Source: Clostridioides difficile ATCC 9689 = DSM 1296 (GTDB lineage: Bacteria > Bacillota > Clostridia > Peptostreptococcales > Peptostreptococcaceae). Taken from it: a stretch of 64,000 nt of DNA. The notes below the pieces were generated by a model. That model ran no database searches. It saw only the letters and a program-made list of their open reading frames with translations, and was not told where the DNA came from. Of the stretch, positions 1 to 9,681 are shown in pieces (the first letter of the stretch is position 1; every line of letters begins with the position of its first letter). A program made the position numbers and the translations under genes. Location: contig NZ_CP011968.1 of NCBI RefSeq assembly GCF_001077535.1, positions 2,046,001 to 2,110,000 on the forward strand, read 5' to 3'.

Positions 1-2769
1 TTTAATGATGGTTATAGCTATAAAAAAATATATGAAGATACAAAAAATAACAAGAGTGGCTTTACCTCATATGAATACAAAGGAGAAAATCGTTATGCTA
101 CTTATACACCCATTGGTGTAAATGACTGGTATGTAATTTCTGTGATACCACAATATACTGTAAGAAGAAACATTGATAAAATAAATCAATTAGCATTTTC
201 TCTTATTTTCAAGGTATTCTTATTGTTTATTATGCTTATAATATATATTATTTATAAAAACAATAAATCTCAGAAAGATATACTAAAAGCTAACAAAGAA
301 ATCTCATCTATTACAAATAGCATTCCTGGAGGAGTACAAAAGTGTACCCTGGGTGAGACATGCAATATTAATTTTTTAAGTGATGGATTTATAGAGTTGT
401 TTGGTTATACAAGAGAAGAAATAAAAACATTGTTTAATAATGATTTTTATAGTTTAATACATAAAGATGATGTTGAAAGAATAAAAAAAGAAATTTTTAA
501 ACAACTTTACAAAAATAAAACTGTTGAATTAGAATATAGGATTATAACAAAAAATGGTAATACAGTATGGGTTTTAGATAAAGGGGAGCTTATAACAGAA
601 CCTGATGGAAAAGAGTATTTTTGTTGTGTAACTGTAGATATTACTAGAACAAAACAATTAGAACAAGAGATGGAACAAAAAAATCTAGAACTTGAAATGA
701 TATCAGAAAATGTTTTAGGTGGTATAATTATAACAGAATTTAATGATGATTTTACTATAAAATACGCTAACTCTGGTTATCTTTCAATGATTGGATATAC
801 ACGTGAACAATTAGAAAATGAACTTAAATACAAAGCTTGTAATCTTGTTTTTTATGAAGATAGAAAGAAGGCTCTTGAAAGTATACAACATCAATTAAAC
901 ACAAAAGGAATAGCTGTATATCAACATAGAATAAGAAGAAGAGATGGTAATATTATTTGGGTTTCTATAAAAGGAAGGCTTATTGTTGATGATGATGGTA
1001 TTGAAAAAGGTATTTGGATTCTAAATGATATAACAGATTTAAAAAATGCAGAACAAAAACTTAAAATAAATGAAGAAAGATTTAGAATTGCATTAAAGCA
1101 AACATCAAACACTATATTTGAGTATGATATAAAAACAAAGTCACTTTTAAATACTAGTAAAGAGCTTGATAAATATAATATTTATAAAATTACTAAAAAT
1201 GTTCCATATTCTCTAGTAGAATCAGGAGTTATTCATAAAGATTTTAGTGATGATTTTATAAACATGTATGAAAATGTAATAAATGGAGCAAAAAAAGCAA
1301 GTTGTGTAGTTAAGATGAAACTTCCAGATGAAAATTATATATGGAATAAAGTTACCTTGACTACTATTTTTGATGAAGATGGTAATCCTGTAAGAGCAAT
1401 TGGTATACAGGAAGATATAAGCAAACAAAAGGAAGCAGAAATAAGATACAATCAAGAAGGTAAGTATCATTCAGCTATATTGTCGGAAGCAATGATAACC
1501 TATGAAATAAATGTATCAAAGGATACTTTTATCAAAGGAAATGAAAGTTGGCAAAAACCATTTGGAATTAAGCCTGACAATAACTATTCTCAAATGGTAA
1601 AAACTATAGCAAATAGTATTGTACATAAAGACAATAAAGAAACATTTTTAAATACATTTTTATGTGAAAACTTATTGGATGCATATAAAAATAATGTGAC
1701 TGAAATAAAATTAGAATATCAAAGAATGAATCAAGAAAATAAAATGATTTGGGTCATTTGTACAATGCACTTAATAAAAGATTCTATTACGAACGATATA
1801 AAAGCACTTGCTTATGTTAAAGATATTGACAAGCAAAAAAATGAAGAAATTAGATTGAAATTAAAAGCTGAAAGAGATACTCTTACAGGATTATATAATA
1901 AAGGTACTACAGAAAAATTGATTAATGATTTCTTGAACTCTGAGGAAGCAAGCTTAGGAATGCATGCATTTTTAATTGTTGATATAGATAATTTTAAATC
2001 TGTGAACGATAATTTAGGACATGTATTTGGAGATAAAGTATTATTTGAAGTTTCTAAAAACCTAAAACCTATATTTAGAAAAGATGATATAGTAGGTCGA
2101 ATTGGTGGAGATGAATTTATAGTATTCTTAAAAAATATTCAGTCTTTTGAGAATACCAAAAAGAAAGCAGAAAAAATATGCGATATATTTAGAAATTCTT
2201 ATACGGAAAATAAAAAGACATATAAAATATCTGGAACAGTTGGAATTTCATTTGTACCAGAACATGGAACTGTATTTGAAGAACTTTATAAAAAAGCAGA
2301 CATAGCACTTTATTATGCAAAGAGCAAAGGAAAAGATAAGTATGCACTTTATAATGATTGTATCTACCAAAATGGACTTGAAAATAATATAAGTGATAAT
2401 AATATAAAATTAGCAGATAAATGTGAGAAATCCAAACCAGTACTTAAAGAAATTCTTGATTCTATTGATAATTATATCTATATAGTGAATCCAAATACTT
2501 ATGAACTTCTTTTTGTCAATAATAAGGTGTCTCGTTTGGATTTAGAGATAAAATTAGGAGAAACCTGTTATAAATCACTATTAAAATCTGATAGACCATG
2601 TAATAATTGCCCTCTTAACGGATTAGAAGAAAATAAGCATTCAAAATTCAAAATAGAGACAAATACATTTGGTAAAAATATCAGTATAGCAAGTTGGATT
2701 AATTGCATAGATGGAGAATACAACTGTCTTATAGAGTGTATAGATTCTTCTTTATACAAAAATAAATAA
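1..2769 (+). CDS. Membrane sensor diguanylate cyclase (Cache-TM-PAS-GGDEF), 5' end outside window
   Basis: Synthesizes cyclic di-GMP at the membrane. The frame is open from base 1, and the first ~50 codons read as the end of an extracellular Cache sensor (YTPIGVNDWYVIS), so the GTG at 142 is not the true start. A membrane helix follows (about 196-262), then four PAS-like modules (about 300-1850), a GGDEF domain (1875-2350) with an intact GGDEF motif at 2104-2118, and an I-site RKDD five residues before it, which predicts product inhibition. After GGDEF comes an unusual C-terminal PAS-like segment with four clustered cysteines (CYK..., PCNNCPL) that may bind a metal or act as a redox switch. 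No EAL domain is present. The ligand is unknown. Confidence 0.93.
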   Translation, partial: FNDGYSYKKIYEDTKNNKSGFTSYEYKGENRYATYTPIGVNDWYVISVIPQYTVRRNIDKINQLAFSLIFKVFLLFIMLIIYIIYKNNKSQKDILKANKEISSITNSIPGGVQKCTLGETCNINFLSDGFIELFGYTREEIKTLFNNDFYSLIHKDDVERIKKEIFKQLYKNKTVELEYRIITKNGNTVWVLDKGELITEPDGKEYFCCVTVDITRTKQLEQEMEQKNLELEMISENVLGGIIITEFNDDFTIKYANSGYLSMIGYTREQLENELKYKACNLVFYEDRKKALESIQHQLNTKGIAVYQHRIRRRDGNIIWVSIKGRLIVDDDGIEKGIWILNDITDLKNAEQKLKINEERFRIALKQTSNTIFEYDIKTKSLLNTSKELDKYNIYKITKNVPYSLVESGVIHKDFSDDFINMYENVINGAKKASCVVKMKLPDENYIWNKVTLTTIFDEDGNPVRAIGIQEDISKQKEAEIRYNQEGKYHSAILSEAMITYEINVSKDTFIKGNESWQKPFGIKPDNNYSQMVKTIANSIVHKDNKETFLNTFLCENLLDAYKNNVTEIKLEYQRMNQENKMIWVICTMHLIKDSITNDIKALAYVKDIDKQKNEEIRLKLKAERDTLTGLYNKGTTEKLINDFLNSEEASLGMHAFLIVDIDNFKSVNDNLGHVFGDKVLFEVSKNLKPIFRKDDIVGRIGGDEFIVFLKNIQSFENTKKKAEKICDIFRNSYTENKKTYKISGTVGISFVPEHGTVFEELYKKADIALYYAKSKGKDKYALYNDCIYQNGLENNISDNNIKLADKCEKSKPVLKEILDSIDNYIYIVNPNTYELLFVNNKVSRLDLEIKLGETCYKSLLKSDRPCNNCPLNGLEENKHSKFKIETNTFGKNISIASWINCIDGEYNCLIECIDSSLYKNK

Positions 2770-2786
2770 AAAAGGACTATGAAGAT

Positions 2787-3533
2787 ATGTTAAATAGTAT
2801 AACTTTGATACTTGGTATAATATTTACAATTTACTATTTTTATCTCAAAATAGTTTTTGGAGGAATTTCATTTAGTGAGATTTTCTTAGTTGTAGGAATT
2901 GTACTAATTATCTATCAAATATTTAAGAAAAAAATTAAAGAAAAGAAGGTTTTTTATAGGGTGTTAAAAATAATAATCAGCATTTTTTTAATAGTATTTG
3001 TAGTTACTGAGAGTCTAATTATTTTTTATCCTAAAAATAGTTTAGAATCAAAAAGTGATTATCTCTTAATTTTAGGAGCTTCTGTAAAAAAGACTACACC
3101 AAGTACAACCCTGAAGGGTAGGTTAGACACTGCATTGAAATACCTAAAAATTAATGATAATTGTTATGTGGTAGTATCTGGTGGTAAAGGAAGTGGAGAA
3201 AAAATAACTGAGGCAAAAGCTATGAAAGATTATCTTATAAAAAATGGTATAGATAAAAATAGGATAATAGAAGAGGATAAATCCACGAATACTTATGAGA
3301 ATTTTAAATATTCAAAATTGAAGATAGAAGAACATAGTCAAAGAAAACTAAGCGATTTAAAAGTAAAAATAGTAACAACAGATTTTCATGTTCTCAGAAG
3401 TAAAATATTAGCATATAGAAATGGATATAAAAATACGTCTTTTTATGCTAGTAAATCAAAACTTTCATTTGTACCAACTTATTATACAAGAGAATTTTTT
3501 GCATTATGGAAAACAATCATTTTTGATAGATAA
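2787..3533 (+). CDS. YdcF/SanA-like (DUF218) membrane protein
   Basis: 248 residues. Three hydrophobic segments (about residues 1-22, 28-45 and 65-85) precede a DUF218 domain with the family pattern DYLLILGASV...GRLDTAL...VVVSGGKG...EAKAMKDYLIKNGI...STNTYEN. Family members (SanA, YdcF, ElyC) are linked to cell-envelope integrity; the substrate is not known. It starts 17 bases after the diguanylate cyclase stop with a weak aaagga site, so co-transcription is likely. A strong terminator hairpin lies just after the stop. Confidence 0.85.
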   Translation: MLNSITLILGIIFTIYYFYLKIVFGGISFSEIFLVVGIVLIIYQIFKKKIKEKKVFYRVLKIIISIFLIVFVVTESLIIFYPKNSLESKSDYLLILGASVKKTTPSTTLKGRLDTALKYLKINDNCYVVVSGGKGSGEKITEAKAMKDYLIKNGIDKNRIIEEDKSTNTYENFKYSKLKIEEHSQRKLSDLKVKIVTTDFHVLRSKILAYRNGYKNTSFYASKSKLSFVPTYYTREFFALWKTIIFDR

Positions 3534-3802
3534 TAAATAAAAAGACTAGATATAAACTCATATCTAGTCTTTTCTATTCCCTTAATTCTAATCCATTTTC
3601 CAACTTTACTTGTTGTAGAAATTTCAACATTGGGATTTACAAGTAATTGCTTATAAGAAGTTTTATATTTTACGATTCCAAAATATAATTTTCCTTCATA
3701 ATCCATTATAAATCCGAATGGTCTTACTCTTGGTTTATTATCTTCAACTGTAGCAAAATAGAATGTTGAGTTTTCTTTAAAAAAATTCATTATTTTTTTC
3801 AT
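3482..3802 (-). pseudogene. Truncated pyridoxamine 5'-phosphate oxidase-like flavin-binding protein
   Basis: The first ~68 residues match the split-barrel FMN-binding PNPOx-like family (MKKIMNFFKE...FYFATVEDNKPRVRPFG...YKQLL.NP.VEIS...GKWIRIKG). Family members run to about 130-145 residues with a conserved C-terminal half. Here the match ends at IKGIE; the remaining frame reads through the terminator hairpin and into the antisense of the upstream gene, giving unrelated residues. The C-terminal half seems to have been lost, so I call it a probable pseudogene. The start has a tightly spaced GAGGA upstream. Confidence 0.7.
3540..3573. terminator. Intrinsic terminator, bidirectional
   Basis: Perfect 14-bp inverted repeat (AAAAGACTAGATAT / ATATCTAGTCTTTT) with a 6-base loop and T runs on both sides. 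It closes the YdcF-like operon and faces the minus-strand gene. Confidence 0.9.
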
Positions 3803-4588
3803 GATTAAATCCTCTTTGTATCTTATACTAATATAATGAATATAAATAAAATATTCATAATACTAATATAAATCGATATAAAAACAATTACAATATTATA
3901 TTGATTATTCAAAATTATATATAAAATTCAGAAAAAAATTAGTTTACATAATAAAAATAAAGTCAACTAAAATTATTGATTTTAGATTAAAGTACCAGAT
4001 TAAGCGTTTAAGTAGATTTTAAGCTTGATTTGATTAGAAAGGTACAAACTATCGCCGAAAAAAATTAAACCCATTTAAAAAGCAATATAAAAGCTTGTTA
4101 TTTTTGAGAAAAATAGACCCTCTAAACTCAATTAGATAAAAATAAAATACAGAAAATTATATCTCTGAATATCTCAAGTAATTAATTTTAAATTTTACGA
4201 TATTTTGTTTGATGATTTATAATATAAAAGCATACTCTTAATCTGCTCAAATTAAAAAGAATAAAAAATAACAAAAAAATCACTGACATTTCACTGACAA
4301 ATTGTAATTTTGTTATTATAAATACATTGAAAATACTTGATTATTGAAAAATGGCATAAAAAATACATTTTATGCCATTTACTATTATTTGATAGTTTTT
4401 AACTTATGACATAAGATATTTTTTAACATATACAATAAAATATAAAAAATTGATATTACAAATAAAAAAAATACATATTAGATGTTATAGAAAAAAAGCG
4501 CACTTATAGGCTTAAAATGTCACATAAAAGAGTTTTAAAGAATAATATATTATGAACACAAATTTTGTAATCGCAAAGGAGTGATAAT
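3803..4588. other. Long AT-rich intergenic region, one hairpin
   Basis: No convincing gene in 786 bases. It contains a 13-bp perfect inverted repeat (4349-4361 / 4368-4380, AAATGGCATAAAA) without a clear T tail. The last 100 bases should hold the promoter of the DUF11 protein. A CATA element at 4523 faintly recalls a sporulation sigma-K -10 box, but the spacing to a -35-like AC is too long to claim it. Confidence 0.5.
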
Positions 4589-7500
4589 ATGGCAACAGTA
4601 TCAGGACAAATAGTTTTTGATAGAAATAGAAGTGCTACCATTGATTCTGGAGACTCAGGAATAGCCAATATACCAGTTGTATTACAAGATATAGCAACTG
4701 GAGTTAGACTTGTGGTTCTCACAGATGCATCAGGAAATTATGTTTTTACTAATGTTCCAGATGGTAACTATAGAATTGTAGAAGCTTTTGGAACTACAGG
4801 AGGAGTACCAACACCAGGGGATTTTGCAACAGCGATAGTAGGTCCAGTTCCAATTGCAGAAATGCCACCTATTAGTTCTGTGACAAATCCTCCTATTGGT
4901 TCAACAAACTTAGATGGTACAACACCTAACACACTATTAATAACAGTAGCAGGTTCAGATATAACAAATCAAAATATATTAAATGGGCCTGTGATTTATA
5001 CACCTATAGAGAATATATTGGATTCTTGCGTATCTGTATCTAATATAAACCTTATTACAGATGCAGATAACGGAACATTCGGTTTTTTTCCACCAGGTAC
5101 ACCAAGTAATACAGGACCTGAAATAGAACCTTACCCAAATGTGACGCCAGATTTTACGTATGTTGTACCAGACCCAACTAAGTTTACACCTTTAGATGGA
5201 GAATATACAGTACAAAATATTATGACAAATGCAATGAGTAATGTTATAGGAGCTTGGTGGCGTATTGCTGACCATACTACAGGAAATGAAACAGGAAGAA
5301 TGATGGTGGTAAATGGTTTTAATCCTGGAGCTGTATTTTTTAAATCAACAGTACAAGTTACACCTAACACTAATTATTTATTTAGCACTTGGATTTTAAA
5401 CCTTTTTAAGGTAACAGGATATCCACCACCACAGCTAGGTGTAAGAATATTTGACCAAAATAATAATATACTATATCAAGCAACATTAGGAGCTCAAATT
5501 CCAGTTAATACAAACGCACCAGAATGGAAAGAAGTAGGTACTGTGATTAATTCTCAAAATAATAATCAACTTACAGTAGAATTTTTTAGTGAAGGAGAAA
5601 GCGCCATTGGAAATGACTATGCTATAGATGATGTTTCTTTAAGAGAAATAGCTGTTCCAACTTTTACTCCAATAAAAACAAGTAACACAGAAACTGCTAA
5701 TGTAGGTGATATAATCACATATACAGTTACATTAGATAATACTTGTGATAGCCCTTTAACTAATGTATTTTTTAGGGATTTAATTCCAAATGGTTTAGAG
5801 TTTATACCTGGAACTGTAACGGTTGATGGAGTATCTGTACCAGGAGTAGACCCTAATACAGGTTTCCCACTTCCAGATATTGGAGGAGGAACAGGGGTTG
5901 AAGTAACTTTTGATGTTGTGGTTGAAAGTATTCCTAACCCAAATCCTACTAATAATATAGCTAATATAGATTACTCCTATACACCTGTAGAAGGCGGTAT
6001 ACCAAATGATTTTTCAGTAGATTCTAATCCAGTTCCTGTTGAAGTAATATCAGCAGATATTGAAGTTACAAAATTATCTGAACCTACTATAGTGAATCCA
6101 GGAGAGGAATTAATATACACTATAAAAGTAGTAAATAATGGACCATTCCCATCTGAAAATGTGGTTTTAACAGATGATGTACCAGCTTCTATTGTAAATC
6201 CAGAGTATTCATTAGATGGAGGAGTAACTTTTCAACCATGGACTGGAAGTTTAAATATAGGGACATTAGAAGTAGGAGAGACAAGAGTTATTATAATTAG
6301 GGGTATTGTAAATCCATCAACAGTAGGAATTATAACAAATACAGCTGTAGTATCTTCAACTACAGCAGACCCAAACCTTAATAATAATGCATCTACAATA
6401 GAGACAGAAGTGAATTTATTAGCAGATATTTTAGTAATGAAAACAGCAGAACCTAATTCAGCTGTTCCAGGTACTTTATTGAGATATACTATTCAAGTAG
6501 AAAACTTAGGACCAGCAAATGCTGAAAATGTAATATTAAATGATGATATTCCAGCTTCTATTATAAATCCAGAATATTCATTGGATGGAGGAGCAAGTTT
6601 TCAACCATGGAATGGAAGTCTTAATATAGGTACTTTAAACTCTGGAATTTCATTAACAGTTTTAATTCAAGGAACAGTTAGTTTAAATTCTTCAGAATAT
6701 ATAGTAAATACAGCAACAGTTTCTTCAACTACACCTGACCCAGATTTAAGCAACAATATATCTACCATTATTACACCAGTTAACCCACAAGCAGGTATTT
6801 CTATTATAAAAGTAGCTGACGAGGATGTAGCTGTTCCAGGAGAAGAATTTGTATATACAATTGAAATTTTTAATGAAGGACCATCTAATGCTACGAATGT
6901 AGTTTTAACAGATGATATACCAGATGTTATTTTAAATCCAGAATATTCATTGGATGGAGGAGCAACTTTCCAACCATGGACTGGAAGTCTTAATATAGGT
7001 ACAGTTGCACCAGGGCAATTAATAAGAATTATCATAAAGGGATTAGTAAGTTCAACTGCTACAGGAGATATTACTAATACAGCAGAAGTAAGTGCAGATG
7101 TACCAGAACCAGTTACGGATTCATCAACAGTGACAACTCCTATAGTTCCATCAGCAGATATAGAAGTAATAAAAACTAGCAATATGGATACAACAGTTCC
7201 AGGAGAAACTTTCAGTTATACTATAACAGTTACAAATTTAGGACCATCTGCTGCACAAAGTATCGTTTTGATAGATGATATACCAGATGTTATTTTAAAT
7301 CCAGAGTATTCATTGGATGGAGGAGTAACTTTCCAACCATGGAATGGAAATCTTAGTATAGGCACTTTGGATGCTGGAGAAATAAGAAGTATTATAATAA
7401 GAGGAACAGTGAGCCAGACAGCAGTAGGTACAATTATAAATACAGCAACAATAAGTTCAACTACACCTGACCCAAATCCAGATAATAATACTTCAACAGA

Positions 7501-8731
7501 TGAAACAGATATAAGTCCATTAGCAGATATTTCTGTGATAAAAGGCAACGAACCAGTTGCTATACCAGGGGGAAGATTTATTTATGGAATTGAAATTGCA
7601 AATGCAGGACCATCTTTTGCAGAGAACGTAACTTTAACAGATAATATACCAGCTTCTATTTTAAATCCAGAGTACTCAATAGATAATGGAGTGACTTTCC
7701 AACCATGGAATGGAAGCCTTAATATAGGTACTTTAGATGCTGGAGAGATAAGAAATATCATAATAAGGGGAACAGTAAGTCAAACAGCAATAGGCACAAT
7801 TATAAATACAGCAACAGTAAGTTCAACTACACCTGACCCAAATCTAAATAACAATACTTCAACATCAGAAGCAGAGGTAAGTTCATCAGCAGATATTTCT
7901 GTAGTAAAACGAAGCAATCAGACTGTTGTTGTACCAGGAGATGTACTAGACTATACAATTGAGGTGAGAAATGCAGGACCGTCTACTGCTCAGAACGTAA
8001 CTTTAACAGATAATATACCAGCTTCTATTTTAAGTCCAGAATATTCAATAGATAATGGAGTGACTTTTCAACCATGGACTGGAAGTCTTAGTATAGGCAC
8101 TTTAGATGCTGGAGAGATAAGAAATATTATAATAAGGGGAATAGTAAGTCAAACAGCAATAGGTACAATTATAAATACAGCAACAGTAAGTTCAACTACA
8201 CCTGACCCAAATCCAGATAATAATACTTCAACATCAGAAATAGATATAAGTTCATCAGCAGATATTTCTGTAATAAAATTAGCAAATAAAACAGAAGCAT
8301 GTGTAGGAGAGCAAATAGATTTTGTAATAGTAGTATCAAATGCAGGACCAGAAAATGCTCAAAATGTTACTTTAATAGACAATGTTTCAGATAAGCTTAA
8401 GAAAGCAGTATTTTCACTTGATAGAGGTGTAAGTTTTCAACCATGGACTGGAAGTCTTAATATAGGTACACTACCAGCTGGAACTTTAAGAGTGATTCTA
8501 TTAAGAGGAATTATAAAATCAACATGTCTTGATAGATTAACAAATATTGCAGAAGTTACTTCAACAGCACCAGATTCAAACCTTAACAATAATATATCAA
8601 GAGTGCAAGTAGAAATAAAACAATGTTGTTGTAATGATTGCTGTTGTAACAACTGTAGTAATTGCTGTTGCAATGATTGTGGTTGTAAAGATTGTTACTG
8701 TAATTGTTGTAAAAATGACTTTTGGTGTTGA
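4589..8731 (+). CDS. Giant DUF11-repeat protein with Cys-rich tail, probable spore-surface protein
   Basis: 1380 residues. Residues ~1-70 form a carboxypeptidase-regulatory/SdrD-B-like beta domain (GIANIPVVLQD...LTDASGNYVFTNVPDGNYRI). Next comes a lectin-like segment (~150-355), then one divergent and seven clear DUF11 repeats of ~122 residues, and a tail with 17 cysteines in the last ~36 residues (runs of CCC and CC). There is no signal peptide, LPXTG motif, membrane anchor or cell-wall-binding repeat. A large cytosolic beta-repeat protein with a CdeC/CdeM-like cysteine tail is best explained as a disulfide-cross-linked coat or exosporium layer protein assembled by the mother cell. This localization is inferred. 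The RBS aaaggagtg lies just before the ATG. Confidence 0.85.
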   Translation: MATVSGQIVFDRNRSATIDSGDSGIANIPVVLQDIATGVRLVVLTDASGNYVFTNVPDGNYRIVEAFGTTGGVPTPGDFATAIVGPVPIAEMPPISSVTNPPIGSTNLDGTTPNTLLITVAGSDITNQNILNGPVIYTPIENILDSCVSVSNINLITDADNGTFGFFPPGTPSNTGPEIEPYPNVTPDFTYVVPDPTKFTPLDGEYTVQNIMTNAMSNVIGAWWRIADHTTGNETGRMMVVNGFNPGAVFFKSTVQVTPNTNYLFSTWILNLFKVTGYPPPQLGVRIFDQNNNILYQATLGAQIPVNTNAPEWKEVGTVINSQNNNQLTVEFFSEGESAIGNDYAIDDVSLREIAVPTFTPIKTSNTETANVGDIITYTVTLDNTCDSPLTNVFFRDLIPNGLEFIPGTVTVDGVSVPGVDPNTGFPLPDIGGGTGVEVTFDVVVESIPNPNPTNNIANIDYSYTPVEGGIPNDFSVDSNPVPVEVISADIEVTKLSEPTIVNPGEELIYTIKVVNNGPFPSENVVLTDDVPASIVNPEYSLDGGVTFQPWTGSLNIGTLEVGETRVIIIRGIVNPSTVGIITNTAVVSSTTADPNLNNNASTIETEVNLLADILVMKTAEPNSAVPGTLLRYTIQVENLGPANAENVILNDDIPASIINPEYSLDGGASFQPWNGSLNIGTLNSGISLTVLIQGTVSLNSSEYIVNTATVSSTTPDPDLSNNISTIITPVNPQAGISIIKVADEDVAVPGEEFVYTIEIFNEGPSNATNVVLTDDIPDVILNPEYSLDGGATFQPWTGSLNIGTVAPGQLIRIIIKGLVSSTATGDITNTAEVSADVPEPVTDSSTVTTPIVPSADIEVIKTSNMDTTVPGETFSYTITVTNLGPSAAQSIVLIDDIPDVILNPEYSLDGGVTFQPWNGNLSIGTLDAGEIRSIIIRGTVSQTAVGTIINTATISSTTPDPNPDNNTSTDETDISPLADISVIKGNEPVAIPGGRFIYGIEIANAGPSFAENVTLTDNIPASILNPEYSIDNGVTFQPWNGSLNIGTLDAGEIRNIIIRGTVSQTAIGTIINTATVSSTTPDPNLNNNTSTSEAEVSSSADISVVKRSNQTVVVPGDVLDYTIEVRNAGPSTAQNVTLTDNIPASILSPEYSIDNGVTFQPWTGSLSIGTLDAGEIRNIIIRGIVSQTAIGTIINTATVSSTTPDPNPDNNTSTSEIDISSSADISVIKLANKTEACVGEQIDFVIVVSNAGPENAQNVTLIDNVSDKLKKAVFSLDRGVSFQPWTGSLNIGTLPAGTLRVILLRGIIKSTCLDRLTNIAEVTSTAPDSNLNNNISRVQVEIKQCCCNDCCCNNCSNCCCNDCGCKDCYCNCCKNDFWC
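6054..8620 (+). repeat. Seven tandem ~366-bp DUF11 coding repeats
   Basis: Repeat starts (AD/AG-I-x-V/I motif) fall near 6054, 6423, 6794, 7155, 7527, 7890 and 8256, a spacing of 361-372 bases. Each unit carries GP...A.NV.L.D.IP..ILNPEYSLDGG..FQPW.GSLNIGTL and a STTPDPN.NN end. Near-identical stretches (repeats 5 and 6) suggest recent duplication or gene conversion and could make copy number variable. Confidence 0.85.
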
Positions 8732-8837
8732 TTTTATAAAATAATTTTGTATACCTTAAATTAAACTGAAATAAAAAATAAATTCACATATGAGTAAAAT
8801 ATTTTATAAATATTAATAAATTTTTTATCTTTGATAT

Positions 8838-8882
8838 GGACCACATTCGTAATACTAGTTATTAAATGAAGTGGTCCTTTTT
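8838..8882 (+). terminator. Terminator after DUF11 gene
   Basis: GGACCAC (8838-8844) pairs with GTGGTCC (8871-8877), followed by a T5 run; long 26-base loop. It is about 100 bases after the stop. Confidence 0.65.
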
Positions 8883-9185
8883 AATTCATTAAAATTATTT
8901 ATTCTAATTAAATTTTAAATGTATTAAATAATTTTAATTTTTTATAAAAAATATTGATATGTTATTTATATTAAAGTTTAGATATCTAAAAATACTTTTA
9001 GAATTTATTATATTATGTTAATTTTTTATATCTTATAAGGATTGTATTTTTCTAACTATAAAAATAGTATTATACTTATATTTAAAAATAAAAGAATTTT
9101 ATTCCTATTGTGTAAAGTGAGAATACTATTTTCTTATATTGGTATAATAATAGTAAATCTAATATAGAAAAGAGGTATTTCTAGT
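8883..9185. other. AT-rich intergenic region
   Basis: No gene seen. The last ~70 bases probably hold the cupin promoter (a tataataata stretch near 9141). Confidence 0.4.
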
Positions 9186-9533
9186 ATGCATGAAAATAAA
9201 AAGAATCTATTAGACGGAAGCTTAGCTCAATATAATGATACAGCAGTTCCAAAAATACCAGTATTTGCTGGTAACGATATAACTTCAGAAGTTTATTATT
9301 TTAAACCTAATCAAGTTCTTAATGCTCATAGACACCCTAATGGTGAACAAATATTTGTGTTCCTAAAAGGAGAAGGTAAAATGAAACTTGGTGAGCATGA
9401 ATGTGATGTAAAAAACGGAGATACTGTATTTGTACCAACAGGAGAGTGGCATGAAATTACTAATGGAAGCAATGAAGAAATGGTAGCCGTTCAAATTACA
9501 AAAATTAATGCTGGAGCAGAATACAGAGGATAG
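9186..9533 (+). CDS. Small cupin-fold protein
   Basis: 115 residues forming one cupin_2 barrel. Motif 1 is AHRHPNGEQIFVFLKGEG (metal ligands His, His, Glu) and motif 2 GDTVFVPTGEWHEI (His), so all usual metal ligands are present. A monocistronic unit with RBS aaaagagg and its own terminator. Substrate and reaction cannot be deduced; such small cupins include metabolite-binding proteins, isomerases and dioxygenases. Confidence 0.88.
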   Translation: MHENKKNLLDGSLAQYNDTAVPKIPVFAGNDITSEVYYFKPNQVLNAHRHPNGEQIFVFLKGEGKMKLGEHECDVKNGDTVFVPTGEWHEITNGSNEEMVAVQITKINAGAEYRG

Positions 9534-9595
9534 ATATATAAGTACAGTTAGTACTTTAATATCTATTTTATTATATAAACTTTAATCTCAAATAT

Positions 9596-9627
9596 AAAAA
9601 GAGTCTTTTAAAAGGCTCTTTTTATAT
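9596..9627 (+). terminator. Terminator after cupin gene
   Basis: AAAAAGAGTC (9596-9605) pairs with GGCTCTTTTT (9614-9623), including one G-T pair, with a T tail. On the minus strand it could also end other transcripts. Confidence 0.85.
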
Positions 9628-9681
9628 TTTTGTTAATTTTCATTATAAAAAAAGAAAATATCTAGCTAAAACTAATATATT

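Noticed and set aside
4500-4545. Sigma-K-like promoter before the DUF11 gene
   Set aside because: A CATA box is present but the spacing to a plausible -35 is ~19 bases and the -10 has a mismatch; too weak to list as a feature.
6667-7548. Long antisense frames within the DUF11 repeats
   Set aside because: They recur at repeat spacing and are shadows of the repeated sense sequence.
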